Positions 1-7,786 of a stretch of 17,127 nt of DNA are shown here, piece after piece (position 1 is the stretch's first letter; each line of letters starts with the position of its first letter). The position numbers and the translations under genes are program-made. The DNA is from Legionellaceae bacterium (lineage in GTDB: Bacteria; Pseudomonadota; Gammaproteobacteria; Legionellales; Legionellaceae): assembly GCA_947505025.1 (NCBI GenBank), contig CANNIJ010000024.1:1-17127 (forward strand), read 5' to 3'. The notes under the pieces were generated by a model. That model searched no databases and was not told the DNA's origin. It was given only the letters and a program-made list of their open reading frames with translations.

Positions 1-983
1 ACAACGTTCCCCATCCATGTCAAGCCAAGGTAAGGACCTTGGAAACCGACGTTTGAATTAATTGCTGAAGTACCATTTGTGGTTGTGTTATTCGCACTAA
101 AGTAGTTAACAAACATCCAGCCACCATCTAAGGTCAAGTCACCTTGAGCCATAGCATAGGTGTATGTAGCACCTAATTTAGTATCTAACTCAGGAACAAC
201 CGCTGTGCTCGAAGTTATTATTTTATGTGGTACAGTGATTACTCCGGTACGTGGATTAGTGGTATTGCTATAGGTTGATGATTTAGCAGTTCCTGCTAAT
301 ACGGCAATTGCACCGTTTGCATAAAATCCTAAACCATTGCCCCAATCGTAGGCCATATCAGTACCTACACGAGGACCAAATCCATTATACGTTGGATTTG
401 TTCTTGTGTTATATACAACATATGCCGCGTCAGCGCCATTTTGTCCAATACTTGTGTAAGTACTGTTTGTTAGGCGCACGTATTGTCCACCACCGTGGAA
501 TCGGATGCTTTTATTTTCACCAAAGTCAACATGTTGTCCAAATTCCAGGTTAACAGCATTCCAGTTTGGATTTGAACTAACATATCCAGGTTGATAAGTC
601 GCATCAGCAGCATAGGAAGATACGATTGAATCTGTAAAAGTTCTGCTGGTTTTACGATTAAGCTCGTACCAGTTCAAGTTTACGTCGCTGCCTGTGCCAT
701 AATGATAAGCGGCTTCTAAGAAAAAGCCCCATGAGTAAGGAGGATTTTTTCCGAAAGTCGCTAATTGTGTATTTGCGCCATCATATAATGTGACTTGTGA
801 TTGAGCCATACTGCCATCATATGTTGGTTGTAGGTACAATGCTTTACCACCAAATTCCCACGCGGTTGATTCGCAAGGAATTGTTACATTAACTGCACTG
901 CAAACAGGCCCCATGGTTCCTGCAAACACCGCGCCGCTGCTTAACGCAAGCACAGCCAAAGCTGTTTTCTTTAGATTTAACAT
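1..983 (-). CDS. Legionella-type major outer membrane protein (partial, 3' end beyond window)
   Basis: Translating the minus strand from the ATG at 983 gives 327 residues with no stop before the window edge, so the C-terminus is missing. The first 21 residues (MLNLKKTALAVLALSSGAVFA) form a Sec signal peptide with a basic start, a hydrophobic core and an AxA-like cleavage site. The mature start carries two cysteines (residues 28 and 37). The rest is rich in Tyr, Asn, Gly and Thr with alternating hydrophobic residues, as in an outer-membrane beta barrel. Stretches such as WEFGGKALYLQPTYD, WGFFLEAAYHYGTG and YDWGNGLGFYANG resemble the Legionella major outer membrane protein (Legionella_OMP, Lpg1974-like) family, whose members act as pores. 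GGAG lies 5 bases before the ATG, which supports this start. It is transcribed divergently from rnt, with its own strong promoter. The family call comes from recalled sequence character, not a search. Confidence 0.86.
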   Translation of the reverse strand, partial: MLNLKKTALAVLALSSGAVFAGTMGPVCSAVNVTIPCESTAWEFGGKALYLQPTYDGSMAQSQVTLYDGANTQLATFGKNPPYSWGFFLEAAYHYGTGSDVNLNWYELNRKTSRTFTDSIVSSYAADATYQPGYVSSNPNWNAVNLEFGQHVDFGENKSIRFHGGGQYVRLTNSTYTSIGQNGADAAYVVYNTRTNPTYNGFGPRVGTDMAYDWGNGLGFYANGAIAVLAGTAKSSTYSNTTNPRTGVITVPHKIITSSTAVVPELDTKLGATYTYAMAQGDLTLDGGWMFVNYFSANNTTTNGTSAINSNVGFQGPYLGLTWMGNV

Positions 984-1096
984 AAGTTCTCCGCCTTTTT
1001 TATTATTAAACTTCCGTTTTTTCGCCAAAGCCACAACGGTGTATCAGACTTCCGTACGCCATGTTTTGCTTTAATCTGAAAACGTACTTAGTAATG

Positions 1097-1125
1097 ATTA
1101 TCGAACCTGAATTCACCGTTGTCAA
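1097..1125 (-). promoter_or_regulatory. sigma70-like promoter of the outer membrane protein gene
   Basis: On the minus strand a consensus TTGACA (1120-1125) is followed after exactly 17 bases by GATAAT (1097-1102). Transcription would begin near 1090, giving the porin mRNA a leader of about 107 bases. This is one of the best promoter matches in the window and fits an abundant outer membrane protein. The long leader could hold post-transcriptional control, but no clear structure was identified in it. Confidence 0.7.
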
Positions 1126-1185
1126 CCTTATTACTGAAATTATCTTAAAATATCGCCAGGGCACAGGTTTTACCTATGGATTTCA

Positions 1186-1194
1186 TGCTATGCT
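1186..1194 (+). promoter_or_regulatory. possible extended -10 promoter of rnt
   Basis: TGCTATGCT is an extended -10 element (TGn followed by TATGCT), lying 21 bases before the rnt start codon. No good -35 box is present 17 bases upstream, which extended -10 promoters can tolerate. The leader would be very short. The call is tentative. Confidence 0.35.
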
Positions 1195-1215
1195 TTGCTT
1201 TTTTGGGTGGTCTAA

Positions 1216-1848
1216 ATGACTAATATGCATAAGGTTTTAGGGATAAAGCACCGTTTTCGCGGATTTTTACCCGTTGTTGTTGATGTGGAAACCAGCGGTG
1301 TGCAGCCGGATAAAAATGCTTTATTAGAGATTTGCGTGGTGTTGCTCGGTTGTGACGAATATGGTCAGTTTAGCCCCGGTGATCGTTTTTTCGAACATGT
1401 GCTGCCCTTTGACGGCGCAGTTCTAGATCCTGATTCGTTGGCATTTAACGGGATAGACCCATTTCAACCGCTGCGGTTTGCGCTAGATGAAGCAACTGCG
1501 TTGGAACGATTGTTTGCGGTCATCCGTCAAGCAGTCAAACAACATAGTTGTCAGCGGGCGGTTTTAGTTGGGCATAATGCATGGTTTGATTTGTTATTTA
1601 TTAAAGCAGCCGCCCAACGCTGCGGGTTGGTATCGCCATTTCATGCATTTACCTGTTTTGATACCGCGACTTTATCCGGGTTATTCTACGGACAGACGGT
1701 TTTATCTAAAGCCATGCAGCACGCCAAAATCGAGTTTAACTCGCAAGAAGCACATTCTGCCATTTATGATGCAGAAAAAACGGCCGTACTGTTTTGTAAA
1801 ATGCTCAATAAATGGAGTGACATCAACAACTCTTCTGGGCAGTTATAA
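1216..1848 (+). CDS. rnt: Ribonuclease T (DEDD-family 3'-5' exoribonuclease)
   Basis: The 210-residue protein matches RNase T in length and motifs. RNase T trims the 3' ends of tRNA and other stable RNAs and takes part in tRNA end turnover in the cytoplasm. The DEDD exonuclease signature is complete: DVE in motif I (Asp23, Glu25, the same numbers as in E. coli RNase T), Asp125 in GHNAWFD (motif II), and His180 with Asp185 in HSAIYD (motif III, DEDDh type). Met4 at 1225 is an alternative start, but the numbering of motif I fits Met1. A GGGTGG stretch shortly upstream can serve as ribosome binding site. The gene converges on the peroxiredoxin-glutaredoxin operon, and its stop codon lies inside the intervening hairpin. 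In E. coli rnt also lies close to grxD, so part of an old neighbourhood may be kept here. Confidence 0.93.
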   Translation: MTNMHKVLGIKHRFRGFLPVVVDVETSGVQPDKNALLEICVVLLGCDEYGQFSPGDRFFEHVLPFDGAVLDPDSLAFNGIDPFQPLRFALDEATALERLFAVIRQAVKQHSCQRAVLVGHNAWFDLLFIKAAAQRCGLVSPFHAFTCFDTATLSGLFYGQTVLSKAMQHAKIEFNSQEAHSAIYDAEKTAVLFCKMLNKWSDINNSSGQL

Positions 1849-1861
1849 GAGTTGTTGATGT
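1820..1861. terminator. bidirectional terminator-like hairpin between rnt and the peroxiredoxin gene
   Basis: ACATCAACAACTCTT (1820-1834) and AAGAGTTGTTGATGT (1847-1861) form a perfect 15-bp stem around a 12-base loop. The stem covers the last codons and the stop of rnt and ends 8 bases before the end of the convergent peroxiredoxin gene. No long T run follows on either strand, so it may work as a weak intrinsic terminator or as an mRNA 3'-end stabiliser for both transcripts. Confidence 0.6.
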
Positions 1862-1869
1862 ACTAATTA

Positions 1870-2478
1870 CTACAAACTTTCTGCGTGTGCAGCTAAGTAA
1901 TTGGCAACACCAGCGGGTGAGGCGTTCATGCCAGGATTGCCTGGTTTCCATCCAGCAGGGCATACTTCCCCATGTTCTTCGTGGAATGTCACTGCATCAA
2001 TTAAACGCAACAGTTCATCTATATTACGACCGATCGGCAGATCATTGACGATCTGTGCACGTACCATACCTTGTTTGTCAATCACAAATGCACCGCGCAA
2101 AGCAACCCCTGCGGCCGGATGCTCAACCCCGTATGCTTGACAAATAGTATGATTGATATCCGCCACCAGGGTGTAATATACCGGCCCAATCCCGCCTTGC
2201 TCTACCGGAGTATTACGATATGCATTGTGAGTAAAATGCGAGTCAATTGACACTGCAACTATTTCAACGCCACGTTTTTCAAATTCATCTTTACGATGAT
2301 TTAACGCCAAAAGCTCTGATGGGCATACAAAAGTAAAATCTAATGGATAAAAGAAAACTACAGCAAATTTTTCAGCAATAGTATCGAACAAGTTAAATTG
2401 ATTGATTATCTCACCATTACCGCGCACAGCTGGAGCTGTAAAATCAGGCGCCATGCGCCCTACTAGAACACCACTCAT
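1870..2478 (-). CDS. typical 2-Cys peroxiredoxin (AhpC/TSA family)
   Basis: The 202-residue protein is a full-length thiol peroxidase of the AhpC/Prx1 class, which reduces hydrogen peroxide, organic hydroperoxides and probably peroxynitrite in the cytoplasm. The active-site motif PLDFTFVCP contains Pro45, Thr49 and the peroxidatic Cys52. The resolving Cys173 lies in EVCPAGW, as in typical 2-Cys enzymes that form intersubunit disulfides. Arg128 in ALRGAF fits the conserved active-site arginine. A GGIG loop (residues 95-98) is like the GGLG of peroxide-sensitive enzymes, but the C-terminus lacks an obvious YF motif, so inactivation by overoxidation is uncertain. It starts with ATG in an ATGA overlap with the upstream glutaredoxin stop, with AGGAG 7 bases before it, so the two are translationally coupled. 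No dedicated reductase such as AhpF or AhpD lies next to it. Confidence 0.93.
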   Translation of the reverse strand: MSGVLVGRMAPDFTAPAVRGNGEIINQFNLFDTIAEKFAVVFFYPLDFTFVCPSELLALNHRKDEFEKRGVEIVAVSIDSHFTHNAYRNTPVEQGGIGPVYYTLVADINHTICQAYGVEHPAAGVALRGAFVIDKQGMVRAQIVNDLPIGRNIDELLRLIDAVTFHEEHGEVCPAGWKPGNPGMNASPAGVANYLAAHAESL

Positions 2479-2810
2479 ATTGCTTCTCCTTGATTTTGAT
2501 TAATTGCGTTGTGTAATAAAGTTTTTAACTGACCCGCCGCATGCATTTCTGTCAGGATATCTGATCCGCCGATCAGTTCAGCCTGCACATACAGTTGAGG
2601 AAAGGTTGGCCAGTCAGAGTAAACCGGTAGTGCTTGGCGAATTTCAGGATTGGCCAGCACATCAACCGAAGCAAAAGGCACGCCACATGATTGTAGGCAC
2701 TTCACGGCTGTTGCAGAGAAGCCACACTGCGGCCGGTCTGGAGTACCTTTCATGTACAGAATAACGGTATTATCGGAGAGTTGTTGCTTGATCGTCTCCA
2801 GGACTTCCAT
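2475..2810 (-). CDS. grxD: monothiol glutaredoxin, Grx4/GrxD type (CGFS)
   Basis: From the ATG at 2810 the product is 111 residues, close to E. coli Grx4 (115). It carries Lys21, the monothiol active site CGFS at residues 29-32, WPTFPQLY (67-74) and GGSDI (81-85), which bind glutathione and support a glutathione-ligated [2Fe-2S] dimer. Proteins of this class deliver or store iron-sulfur clusters with BolA partners more than they act as dithiol reductases. The frame remains open to an ATG at 2855, which would add 15 residues. GAGGAG stands 6 bases before the ATG at 2810, and E. coli Grx4 begins at an equivalent point (M..IEKI versus MEVLETI), so the shorter form is preferred. It is the first gene of a two-gene operon with the peroxiredoxin and is divergent from typA. 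Confidence 0.92.
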   Translation of the reverse strand: MEVLETIKQQLSDNTVILYMKGTPDRPQCGFSATAVKCLQSCGVPFASVDVLANPEIRQALPVYSDWPTFPQLYVQAELIGGSDILTEMHAAGQLKTLLHNAINQNQGEAI

Positions 2811-2930
2811 AGGATGCTCCTCAGGGTTCATAAAAACAGGCTTATTATTATGCATCTGAGCAGCGACTGCAACTTACTTTGATGAATTGCGCCTAATGAA
2901 CTCATTTTGCACTAAAAAATCAAATAATTA

Positions 2931-2959
2931 TGGACATTAATCTAGATAGCAGGTAGAAT
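2931..2959 (+). promoter_or_regulatory. sigma70-like promoter of the typA operon
   Basis: TGGACA (2931-2936) and TAGAAT (2954-2959) are separated by 17 bases, with one mismatch to consensus in each box. Transcription would begin near 2966, about 60 bases before typA. It lies in the divergent region between grxD and typA. Confidence 0.6.
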
Positions 2960-3025
2960 GCGGGCCATGACCGGCAGGTGCGCTCAATGTAACTGCTGCT
3001 GACTTATTGCCAACCAAAGGCTATC

Positions 3026-4855
3026 ATGATTGAAAATATACGTAACATCGCCATTATCGCTCACGTTGACCACGGAAAAACAACACTGGTTGACAAATTA
3101 CTTGAGCAAACCGGCACATTAAATGTGCGTGCTCCTAAAGTTGAGCGCATGATGGACTCCAACGCTTTGGAAAAAGAGCGCGGCATTACTATTTTAGCTA
3201 AAAACACTTGTGTTCATTGGCATGGTTACAAAATTAATATTGTAGATACTCCTGGACATGCTGATTTTGGTGGTGAAGTAGAGCGGATTCTGTCGATGGT
3301 TGACAGCGTGTTGTTGTTGGTTGATGCGGTTGACGGCCCAATGCCGCAAACACGTTTTGTCACACAAAAAGCATTTGCCCGAGGTTTAAACCCTATTGTA
3401 GTAATTAATAAAATTGATCGTCCAGGCGCCAGACCTGACTGGGTTGTAGACCAAGTATTTGATTTGTTTGACAACCTTGGAGCTAATGACACCCAACTAG
3501 ACTTTCCTGTGGTTTATGCTTCAGCGCTCAATGGTTATGCAAAATTAGATTTGGCTGATGAATCATCCAACATGGATGCTTTGTTGCAAACTATTGTTGA
3601 TCGAGTAAGTGCACCAGTAGTTGAGACCGACGGCCCATTTCAAATGCAGATTAGCTCTTTAGACTACTCATCTTATGTTGGGACCATTGGTATTGGCCGC
3701 GTCAGTCGCGGACATATTAACGCCAAAGCACCGGTTAAAATTATCGATAAAGACGGCGTTGTGCGCAACGGTCGGTTGTTACAATTACTTGGATTCAACG
3801 GGTTAGAGCGGGTCGAGATTGAACAAGCACGTGCGGGTGATATTATCGCTGTTACCGGGATTGACCAACTACGGATTTCAGATACAATTTGTGATCCATT
3901 GACCGTAGAAGCACTGCCACCACTGACGGTAGATGAACCTACAATCAGTATGATTTTTCAAGTTAATGATTCTCCTTTAGCCGGCCAAGAAGGAAAGTTC
4001 GTTACCAGTCGTAAATTACGTGAGCGGTTACAAACGGAATTACTGCATAATGTTGCGTTACGCGTAGAAGATACGAATGATCCGGATAAATTTCGAGTAT
4101 CTGGACGTGGCGAATTACATTTATCAATCTTGATTGAAACCATGCGTCGTGAAGATTACGAAATGGCGATTTGTAAACCAGAAGTTATTTTGCGCGAAGA
4201 AAACGGGGTTCAGCTTGAACCATACGAACGTTTGACGGTGGATGTTGAAGAGCAACATCAAGGCGCCATCATGGAAAAGTTAGGCGAGCGTCGTGGTGAA
4301 TTACAAAACATGGTGCCGGATGGCAAAGGCCGTGTACGCTTAGATTATCAAATCCCTACTCGCGGCTTGATTGGTTTCCACACCGAATTTTTATCAGCTA
4401 CTTCAGGCACAGGCCTTTTATATCACGTGTATGATCATTATGGTCCAGCTTTACGCGGCAGAATTGGTAAGCGTAATAGTGGGGTTTTAATTTCTAATTG
4501 CGCAGGTACAGCACGTGGTTTTGCTTTGTTTAATTTACAAGAGCGCGGACGTTTGTTTGCTGAGCCGCAAAACATCTGTTATGAAGGCATGATCGTGGGG
4601 ATTCATTCACGTGATAATGATTTAGTTGTCAATGTGACTAAAGAAAAGCAACTAACTAATATGCGCGCATCAGGCACCGATGAAAATATTATTCTAACGC
4701 CAGCTATTAAATACTCATTAGAGCAAGCCTTAGAGTTTATTGACGATGATGAACTGGTTGAAGTAACGCCTAAATCTATTCGGTTGCGTAAAAAGGAACT
4801 AAAAGAAGCTGATCGCAAACGTACTTCACGTCTGACATCAAAAGATGATGGTTAA
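3026..4855 (+). CDS. typA: translational GTPase TypA/BipA
   Basis: The 609-residue protein is a full-length TypA/BipA, a ribosome-binding GTPase of the EF-G/LepA group that assists 50S subunit assembly and stress or cold adaptation. The G domain is at the N-terminus: AHVDHGKTT (residues 12-20, G1), RGITI (52-56, switch I), DTPGH (74-78, G3) and NKID (128-131, G4). A beta-barrel domain II, EF-G-like domains III and V (for example EPYERLTVDVEEQHQGAIM and GRLFAEPQNICYEGMIVG) and the BipA-specific basic C-terminal region follow. AAAGG lies a few bases before the ATG. Its last 11 bases overlap the longest possible nadK frame, so typA, nadK and recN are probably co-transcribed from the promoter at 2931-2959. 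Confidence 0.97.
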   Translation: MIENIRNIAIIAHVDHGKTTLVDKLLEQTGTLNVRAPKVERMMDSNALEKERGITILAKNTCVHWHGYKINIVDTPGHADFGGEVERILSMVDSVLLLVDAVDGPMPQTRFVTQKAFARGLNPIVVINKIDRPGARPDWVVDQVFDLFDNLGANDTQLDFPVVYASALNGYAKLDLADESSNMDALLQTIVDRVSAPVVETDGPFQMQISSLDYSSYVGTIGIGRVSRGHINAKAPVKIIDKDGVVRNGRLLQLLGFNGLERVEIEQARAGDIIAVTGIDQLRISDTICDPLTVEALPPLTVDEPTISMIFQVNDSPLAGQEGKFVTSRKLRERLQTELLHNVALRVEDTNDPDKFRVSGRGELHLSILIETMRREDYEMAICKPEVILREENGVQLEPYERLTVDVEEQHQGAIMEKLGERRGELQNMVPDGKGRVRLDYQIPTRGLIGFHTEFLSATSGTGLLYHVYDHYGPALRGRIGKRNSGVLISNCAGTARGFALFNLQERGRLFAEPQNICYEGMIVGIHSRDNDLVVNVTKEKQLTNMRASGTDENIILTPAIKYSLEQALEFIDDDELVEVTPKSIRLRKKELKEADRKRTSRLTSKDDG

Positions 4856-5744
4856 TAGTCACATGCGCTTGCAACGTGTAATTGTTTACGCCCGGCAACA
4901 TCGGGCTAATCAAAACGTAAATGAAACGTTAGATCGACTGGCAGAATATTTACATGAACAGTCGATCACCGCGGTTATGGATGCAAGCACCGCAGCCAGT
5001 TTCCAGCTCAACCTACCCGTTTTACCACAATCAGAAATGGGTGCGCCGGGTGATGTGATCGTAGTAGTTGGGGGCGACGGGAGTTTGTTGTCAGCCGCAC
5101 GTTTGGCCATTCAAGTTAATGTGCCGGTTATTGGAATTAACCGCGGACAATTAGGCTTTCTTACCGATATATCACCAAATTTACTCGAAGAAGAATTAGG
5201 TGCAATGCTAGCCGGAAAATATCAATCAGAGTCGCGTTTTTTATTACAAGTTGGTTTGGATCAAGGTGTGGATGATCTGGCATCATTTCAAAGTCAAGCA
5301 TTAAATGATATGGTGTTAAGTCGTGGAACTGAAACACATTTAATTAATTTTGATGTACATATCAACGGCGCCTTTGTCAGCCAATATCGCTCGGATGGTT
5401 TGATTGTAGCCACACCAACTGGATCGACTGCATATGCATTATCTGCGGGTGGACCAATTTTACATCCGGAATTAAATGCGCTGGTAATCGTACCGATGTT
5501 TTCACATAGTCTGAGTTCACGCCCATTAGTTATTGATGCAGCTGCAACCGTTGAGGTTTTTATTAGCATGCGAAATGAGCATGAACTGCAGCTGAGTTGT
5601 GACGGACATGAATCGTGCGTGGTTCAACCCGGGCAAAGAATTACAATTAAAAAACATCCGCGCAGTGTTTGTCTGTTGCATCCGATAGATCATCGATATT
5701 ATGATACGTTAAGGATTAAATTAGGCTGGGGCTCTCACGGGTAA
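4845..5744 (+). CDS. nadK: NAD kinase
   Basis: This is an ATP/polyphosphate-NAD kinase, which phosphorylates NAD to make NADP in the cytoplasm. The longest frame has 299 residues. The catalytic GGDG is at residues 76-79 in VVVGGDGSLLSAA, followed by GINRGQLGFLTD (97-108). The NAD-binding ND pair (154-155) has Asp where many relatives have NE. The diagnostic block DGLIVATPTGSTAYALSAGGP spans 184-204. The ATG at 4845 overlaps typA by 11 bases. An in-frame ATG at 4863 would give 293 residues, closer to E. coli NadK (292). Neither has a convincing Shine-Dalgarno sequence, so the start is unsettled and coupling to typA translation is likely. The pairing with recN downstream is common in gammaproteobacteria. 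Confidence 0.95.
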   Translation: MMVNSHMRLQRVIVYARQHRANQNVNETLDRLAEYLHEQSITAVMDASTAASFQLNLPVLPQSEMGAPGDVIVVVGGDGSLLSAARLAIQVNVPVIGINRGQLGFLTDISPNLLEEELGAMLAGKYQSESRFLLQVGLDQGVDDLASFQSQALNDMVLSRGTETHLINFDVHINGAFVSQYRSDGLIVATPTGSTAYALSAGGPILHPELNALVIVPMFSHSLSSRPLVIDAAATVEVFISMRNEHELQLSCDGHESCVVQPGQRITIKKHPRSVCLLHPIDHRYYDTLRIKLGWGSHG

Positions 5745-5748
5745 AAGT

Positions 5749-7410
5749 ATGCTCATCACTTTACGCATTGAAAATTTCGCGATTGTTTCCAGTTTAACTA
5801 TAGACTTTCTTGAGGGAATGACGGCATTTACTGGCGAGACTGGTGCCGGAAAGTCGATTATGATTGATGCCTTAATGCTGGCTCTTGGTGGTCGTGCGGA
5901 TGCGAGTGTGATTCGTTTGGGTGAAAATAAATGCGATATTCTCGCAGGTTTTTCTTTCGAAGATGGATCACAACCGGCGGTATGGTTGGCCGAACATGAG
6001 ATATGCGCAGAAGATGGCGAAGTTTTTTTACGCAGGATAATCAACTCTGAAGGGCGCGGAAAATCTTATATTAATGGCGTACAGTTCCCATTACAAAAAG
6101 TCAGAGAATTAAGTGAAACATTAGTTGATATCCATGGACAACATCAGCATCAACGATTATTAAAACATCAAACACACCGAGATCAACTTGACCATTATGC
6201 TAAGCATGATTATTTGTTATCTGAAGTGGCATTTTTATACCAAGAATGCGAGAAAATTCGCGCAAAACAAAAAAAATTATCTGGCAGCTCAATTAACCAT
6301 GAACGTATAGCGCTCTTAGATTACCAATTAGAGGAATTATCTCAATTAGCCCTTTTGGACTCTGAGGTTGAAGCCCTACATACTGAGCATCAGCGGTTAC
6401 ATCATGCCCACGATCACTTAGCGCAAACGCAGCAACTATTAAATCTGTTGAATGGTGATGAACAGGCAAGTGCAAGCGGATTGTTAAGCTCTATTATGGT
6501 TAGATTAGCTACTTTGCCAGCCAAAGACGCGCATGTTCAGCAATGCGTCGAGTTAATCCAAAGTGCGCTGATTCAGTGTGAAGAAGCATTAGATGAACTA
6601 GAGTCATTTGGTGCAACCCTGGGCATGGATCCACTTCGTCTATTGGAAATTGAGGCCCGCATGAGCTCCATTCATTCAACTGCACGTAAACATCATGTGG
6701 ACGCGCATCACTTACATACACATCATCAAACTTTATTAGATGATCGTCAGCGATTGTTAGATCTGGAGCTTGAAAAGCAGGCCTTAGATCAACAATATAA
6801 TCAGCAGGTTAAAGCATATCAAGCTGCAGCCCTGGCTCTTTCAATCTCGAGAAAACATCACGCAGATAAATTAGCCGAAGAAATCACCGGTACACTGCAT
6901 CGCTTGGGGATGCCTAATGGCATCATGTTAATTGAAATGAGTGAATTAGAGCGGATGCAACCACATGGTATGGATAAAGTTGAATATCGCGTGTGTACTA
7001 ATCCAGGAATGTTACCTGACACTTTAAATAAAATTGCGAGTGGTGGTGAGTTATCTAGAATTAGTTTGGCCATTCAATTAATTACAGCACAAAGAGGCAC
7101 AACGCCAACGTTGTTGTTTGATGAAGTTGATGTTGGTATTGGCGGCGCAACCGCGGCACGGGTTGGTCGACTGTTGCGCCAACTGGGCGATAGGCTACAA
7201 CTTTTTTGTGTTACGCATCAAGCTCAAGTAGCCGCATGTGCGCATAATCATTTTAGAGTAGAAAAAGAAAGTGATGACAAACAAACGTTTACTCGGATTA
7301 CTCAGTTAGTGCATGCAGAAAAAATTAATGAAATAGCGCGTATGCTCGGAGGTTTAACCATCACCGAACAAACGCGCAATCATGCTCAAGAGTTACTAGA
7401 AAATGCTTAG
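5749..7410 (+). CDS. recN: DNA repair protein RecN
   Basis: The 553-residue SMC-like ATPase acts in double-strand break repair with RecA. Walker A is GETGAGKS at residues 29-36, near the N-terminus. The ABC signature SGGELSR begins at about residue 431 and Walker B is LLFDEVDVG from 455. Between them lie heptad-like segments rich in Leu, Glu, Gln and His that form the two coiled-coil arms. The length equals the family norm (about 553 in E. coli). Only 4 bases separate it from nadK, with no obvious ribosome binding site beyond a GGG, so translation probably relies on coupling. E. coli recN has tandem LexA boxes. None was seen here, and recN sits third in a housekeeping operon, which points to constitutive rather than SOS expression. 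Confidence 0.96.
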   Translation: MLITLRIENFAIVSSLTIDFLEGMTAFTGETGAGKSIMIDALMLALGGRADASVIRLGENKCDILAGFSFEDGSQPAVWLAEHEICAEDGEVFLRRIINSEGRGKSYINGVQFPLQKVRELSETLVDIHGQHQHQRLLKHQTHRDQLDHYAKHDYLLSEVAFLYQECEKIRAKQKKLSGSSINHERIALLDYQLEELSQLALLDSEVEALHTEHQRLHHAHDHLAQTQQLLNLLNGDEQASASGLLSSIMVRLATLPAKDAHVQQCVELIQSALIQCEEALDELESFGATLGMDPLRLLEIEARMSSIHSTARKHHVDAHHLHTHHQTLLDDRQRLLDLELEKQALDQQYNQQVKAYQAAALALSISRKHHADKLAEEITGTLHRLGMPNGIMLIEMSELERMQPHGMDKVEYRVCTNPGMLPDTLNKIASGGELSRISLAIQLITAQRGTTPTLLFDEVDVGIGGATAARVGRLLRQLGDRLQLFCVTHQAQVAACAHNHFRVEKESDDKQTFTRITQLVHAEKINEIARMLGGLTITEQTRNHAQELLENA

Positions 7411-7430
7411 CTGATCTATCACTACAGATT

Positions 7431-7449
7431 AGCATATATAAAATATGCT
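7431..7449. terminator. small hairpin between convergent recN and the His-rich peptide gene
   Basis: AGCATAT (7431-7437) and ATATGCT (7443-7449) pair as a 7-bp stem with a five-base AT loop, in the 38-base gap between the two convergent genes. The stem is AT-rich and has no long T tract, so termination activity is only a suggestion. Confidence 0.3.
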
Positions 7450-7658
7450 TAGAACCACCACCAAGGATTATACCAGTGCCGATGATATACTCTGTGGTAT
7501 CCTGCATAATGATAGCCATGATGATAGCCATGATGATAGCCATGATGATAGCCATGATGATAGCCACGACCATGGTATGCTGAAGCGTTACCAACGGTAA
7601 ATATTATAATTAAGAGCGATAGTAACAGTGTTCGTGTTATATAGGTTGCGATATTCAT
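7449..7658 (-). CDS. secreted His/Tyr/Gly-rich repeat peptide (unknown function)
   Basis: The 69-residue product begins with a Sec signal peptide (MNIATYITRTLLLSLLIIIF then TVGNASA, likely cleavage after residue 27), leaving a mature peptide of 42 residues. That peptide has four consecutive YHHG units after YHGRG, then YHYAG, YHRVYHRH and a tail ending NPWWWF. By count it contains 13 His, 10 Tyr and 4 Trp and no acidic residue. A strong Shine-Dalgarno (AGAGGTGA) precedes the ATG, and the same site occurs before the gene at 8359, whose leader peptide is also similar. This argues that it is a real gene rather than a repeat artefact. The overlapping frame reading MAIIMAII is produced by the same 12-base repeat and has no such support. 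Repeated His and Tyr suggest metal binding (Cu, Zn, Ni) or surface/membrane interaction, by inference only. No known family is recognised. Confidence 0.7.
   Translation of the reverse strand: MNIATYITRTLLLSLLIIIFTVGNASAYHGRGYHHGYHHGYHHGYHHGYHYAGYHRVYHRHWYNPWWWF
7510..7569. repeat. 12-bp tandem repeat, five units, coding for HHGY
   Basis: Units of ATGATAGCCATG start at 7510, 7522, 7534, 7546 and 7558. The first four are identical and the fifth has one change (CACG for CATG). A sixth degenerate unit lies on the low-coordinate side. The unit length of 12 keeps the reading frame, so slippage would add or remove whole HHGY blocks. Confidence 0.93.
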
Positions 7659-7710
7659 AATATCACCTCTAAATGGTTACACATGATTTTTTATTGAAGC
7701 CGCCTTGGAT

Positions 7711-7748
7711 ATAAAACATGCCCGGCGTCTTAATTATCACCGAGCATG
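7711..7748 (-). terminator. intrinsic terminator after the Gly/Asn-rich secreted protein gene
   Basis: Read on the minus strand, CATGCTCGGTG (7748-7738) and CGCCGGGCATG (7727-7717) form an 11-bp stem with two G-U pairs and a 10-base loop, followed directly by TTTTAT. It lies about 40 bases beyond the stop codon at 7787. It should separate that transcript from the His-rich peptide gene, which then needs its own promoter in 7659-7710 or depends on readthrough. Confidence 0.72.
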
Positions 7749-7786
7749 CATTGTTCTATGTGAAATAGTTCTTTAGAACTGTGTTT

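Noticed and set aside
308..553. Plus-strand open frame inside the porin gene
   Set aside because: It is antisense to a long, convincing outer membrane protein reading frame and shows no family features.
7510..7569. CRISPR-like array
   Set aside because: The 12-base units are contiguous without spacers and encode a regular peptide, so this is a coding tandem repeat.
7361..7594. Overlapping minus-strand frame with repeated MAII units
   Set aside because: It arises from the same 12-base repeat read in another frame, has no signal peptide or ribosome binding site, and runs into the end of recN. The HHGY frame has a strong ribosome site and a leader peptide.
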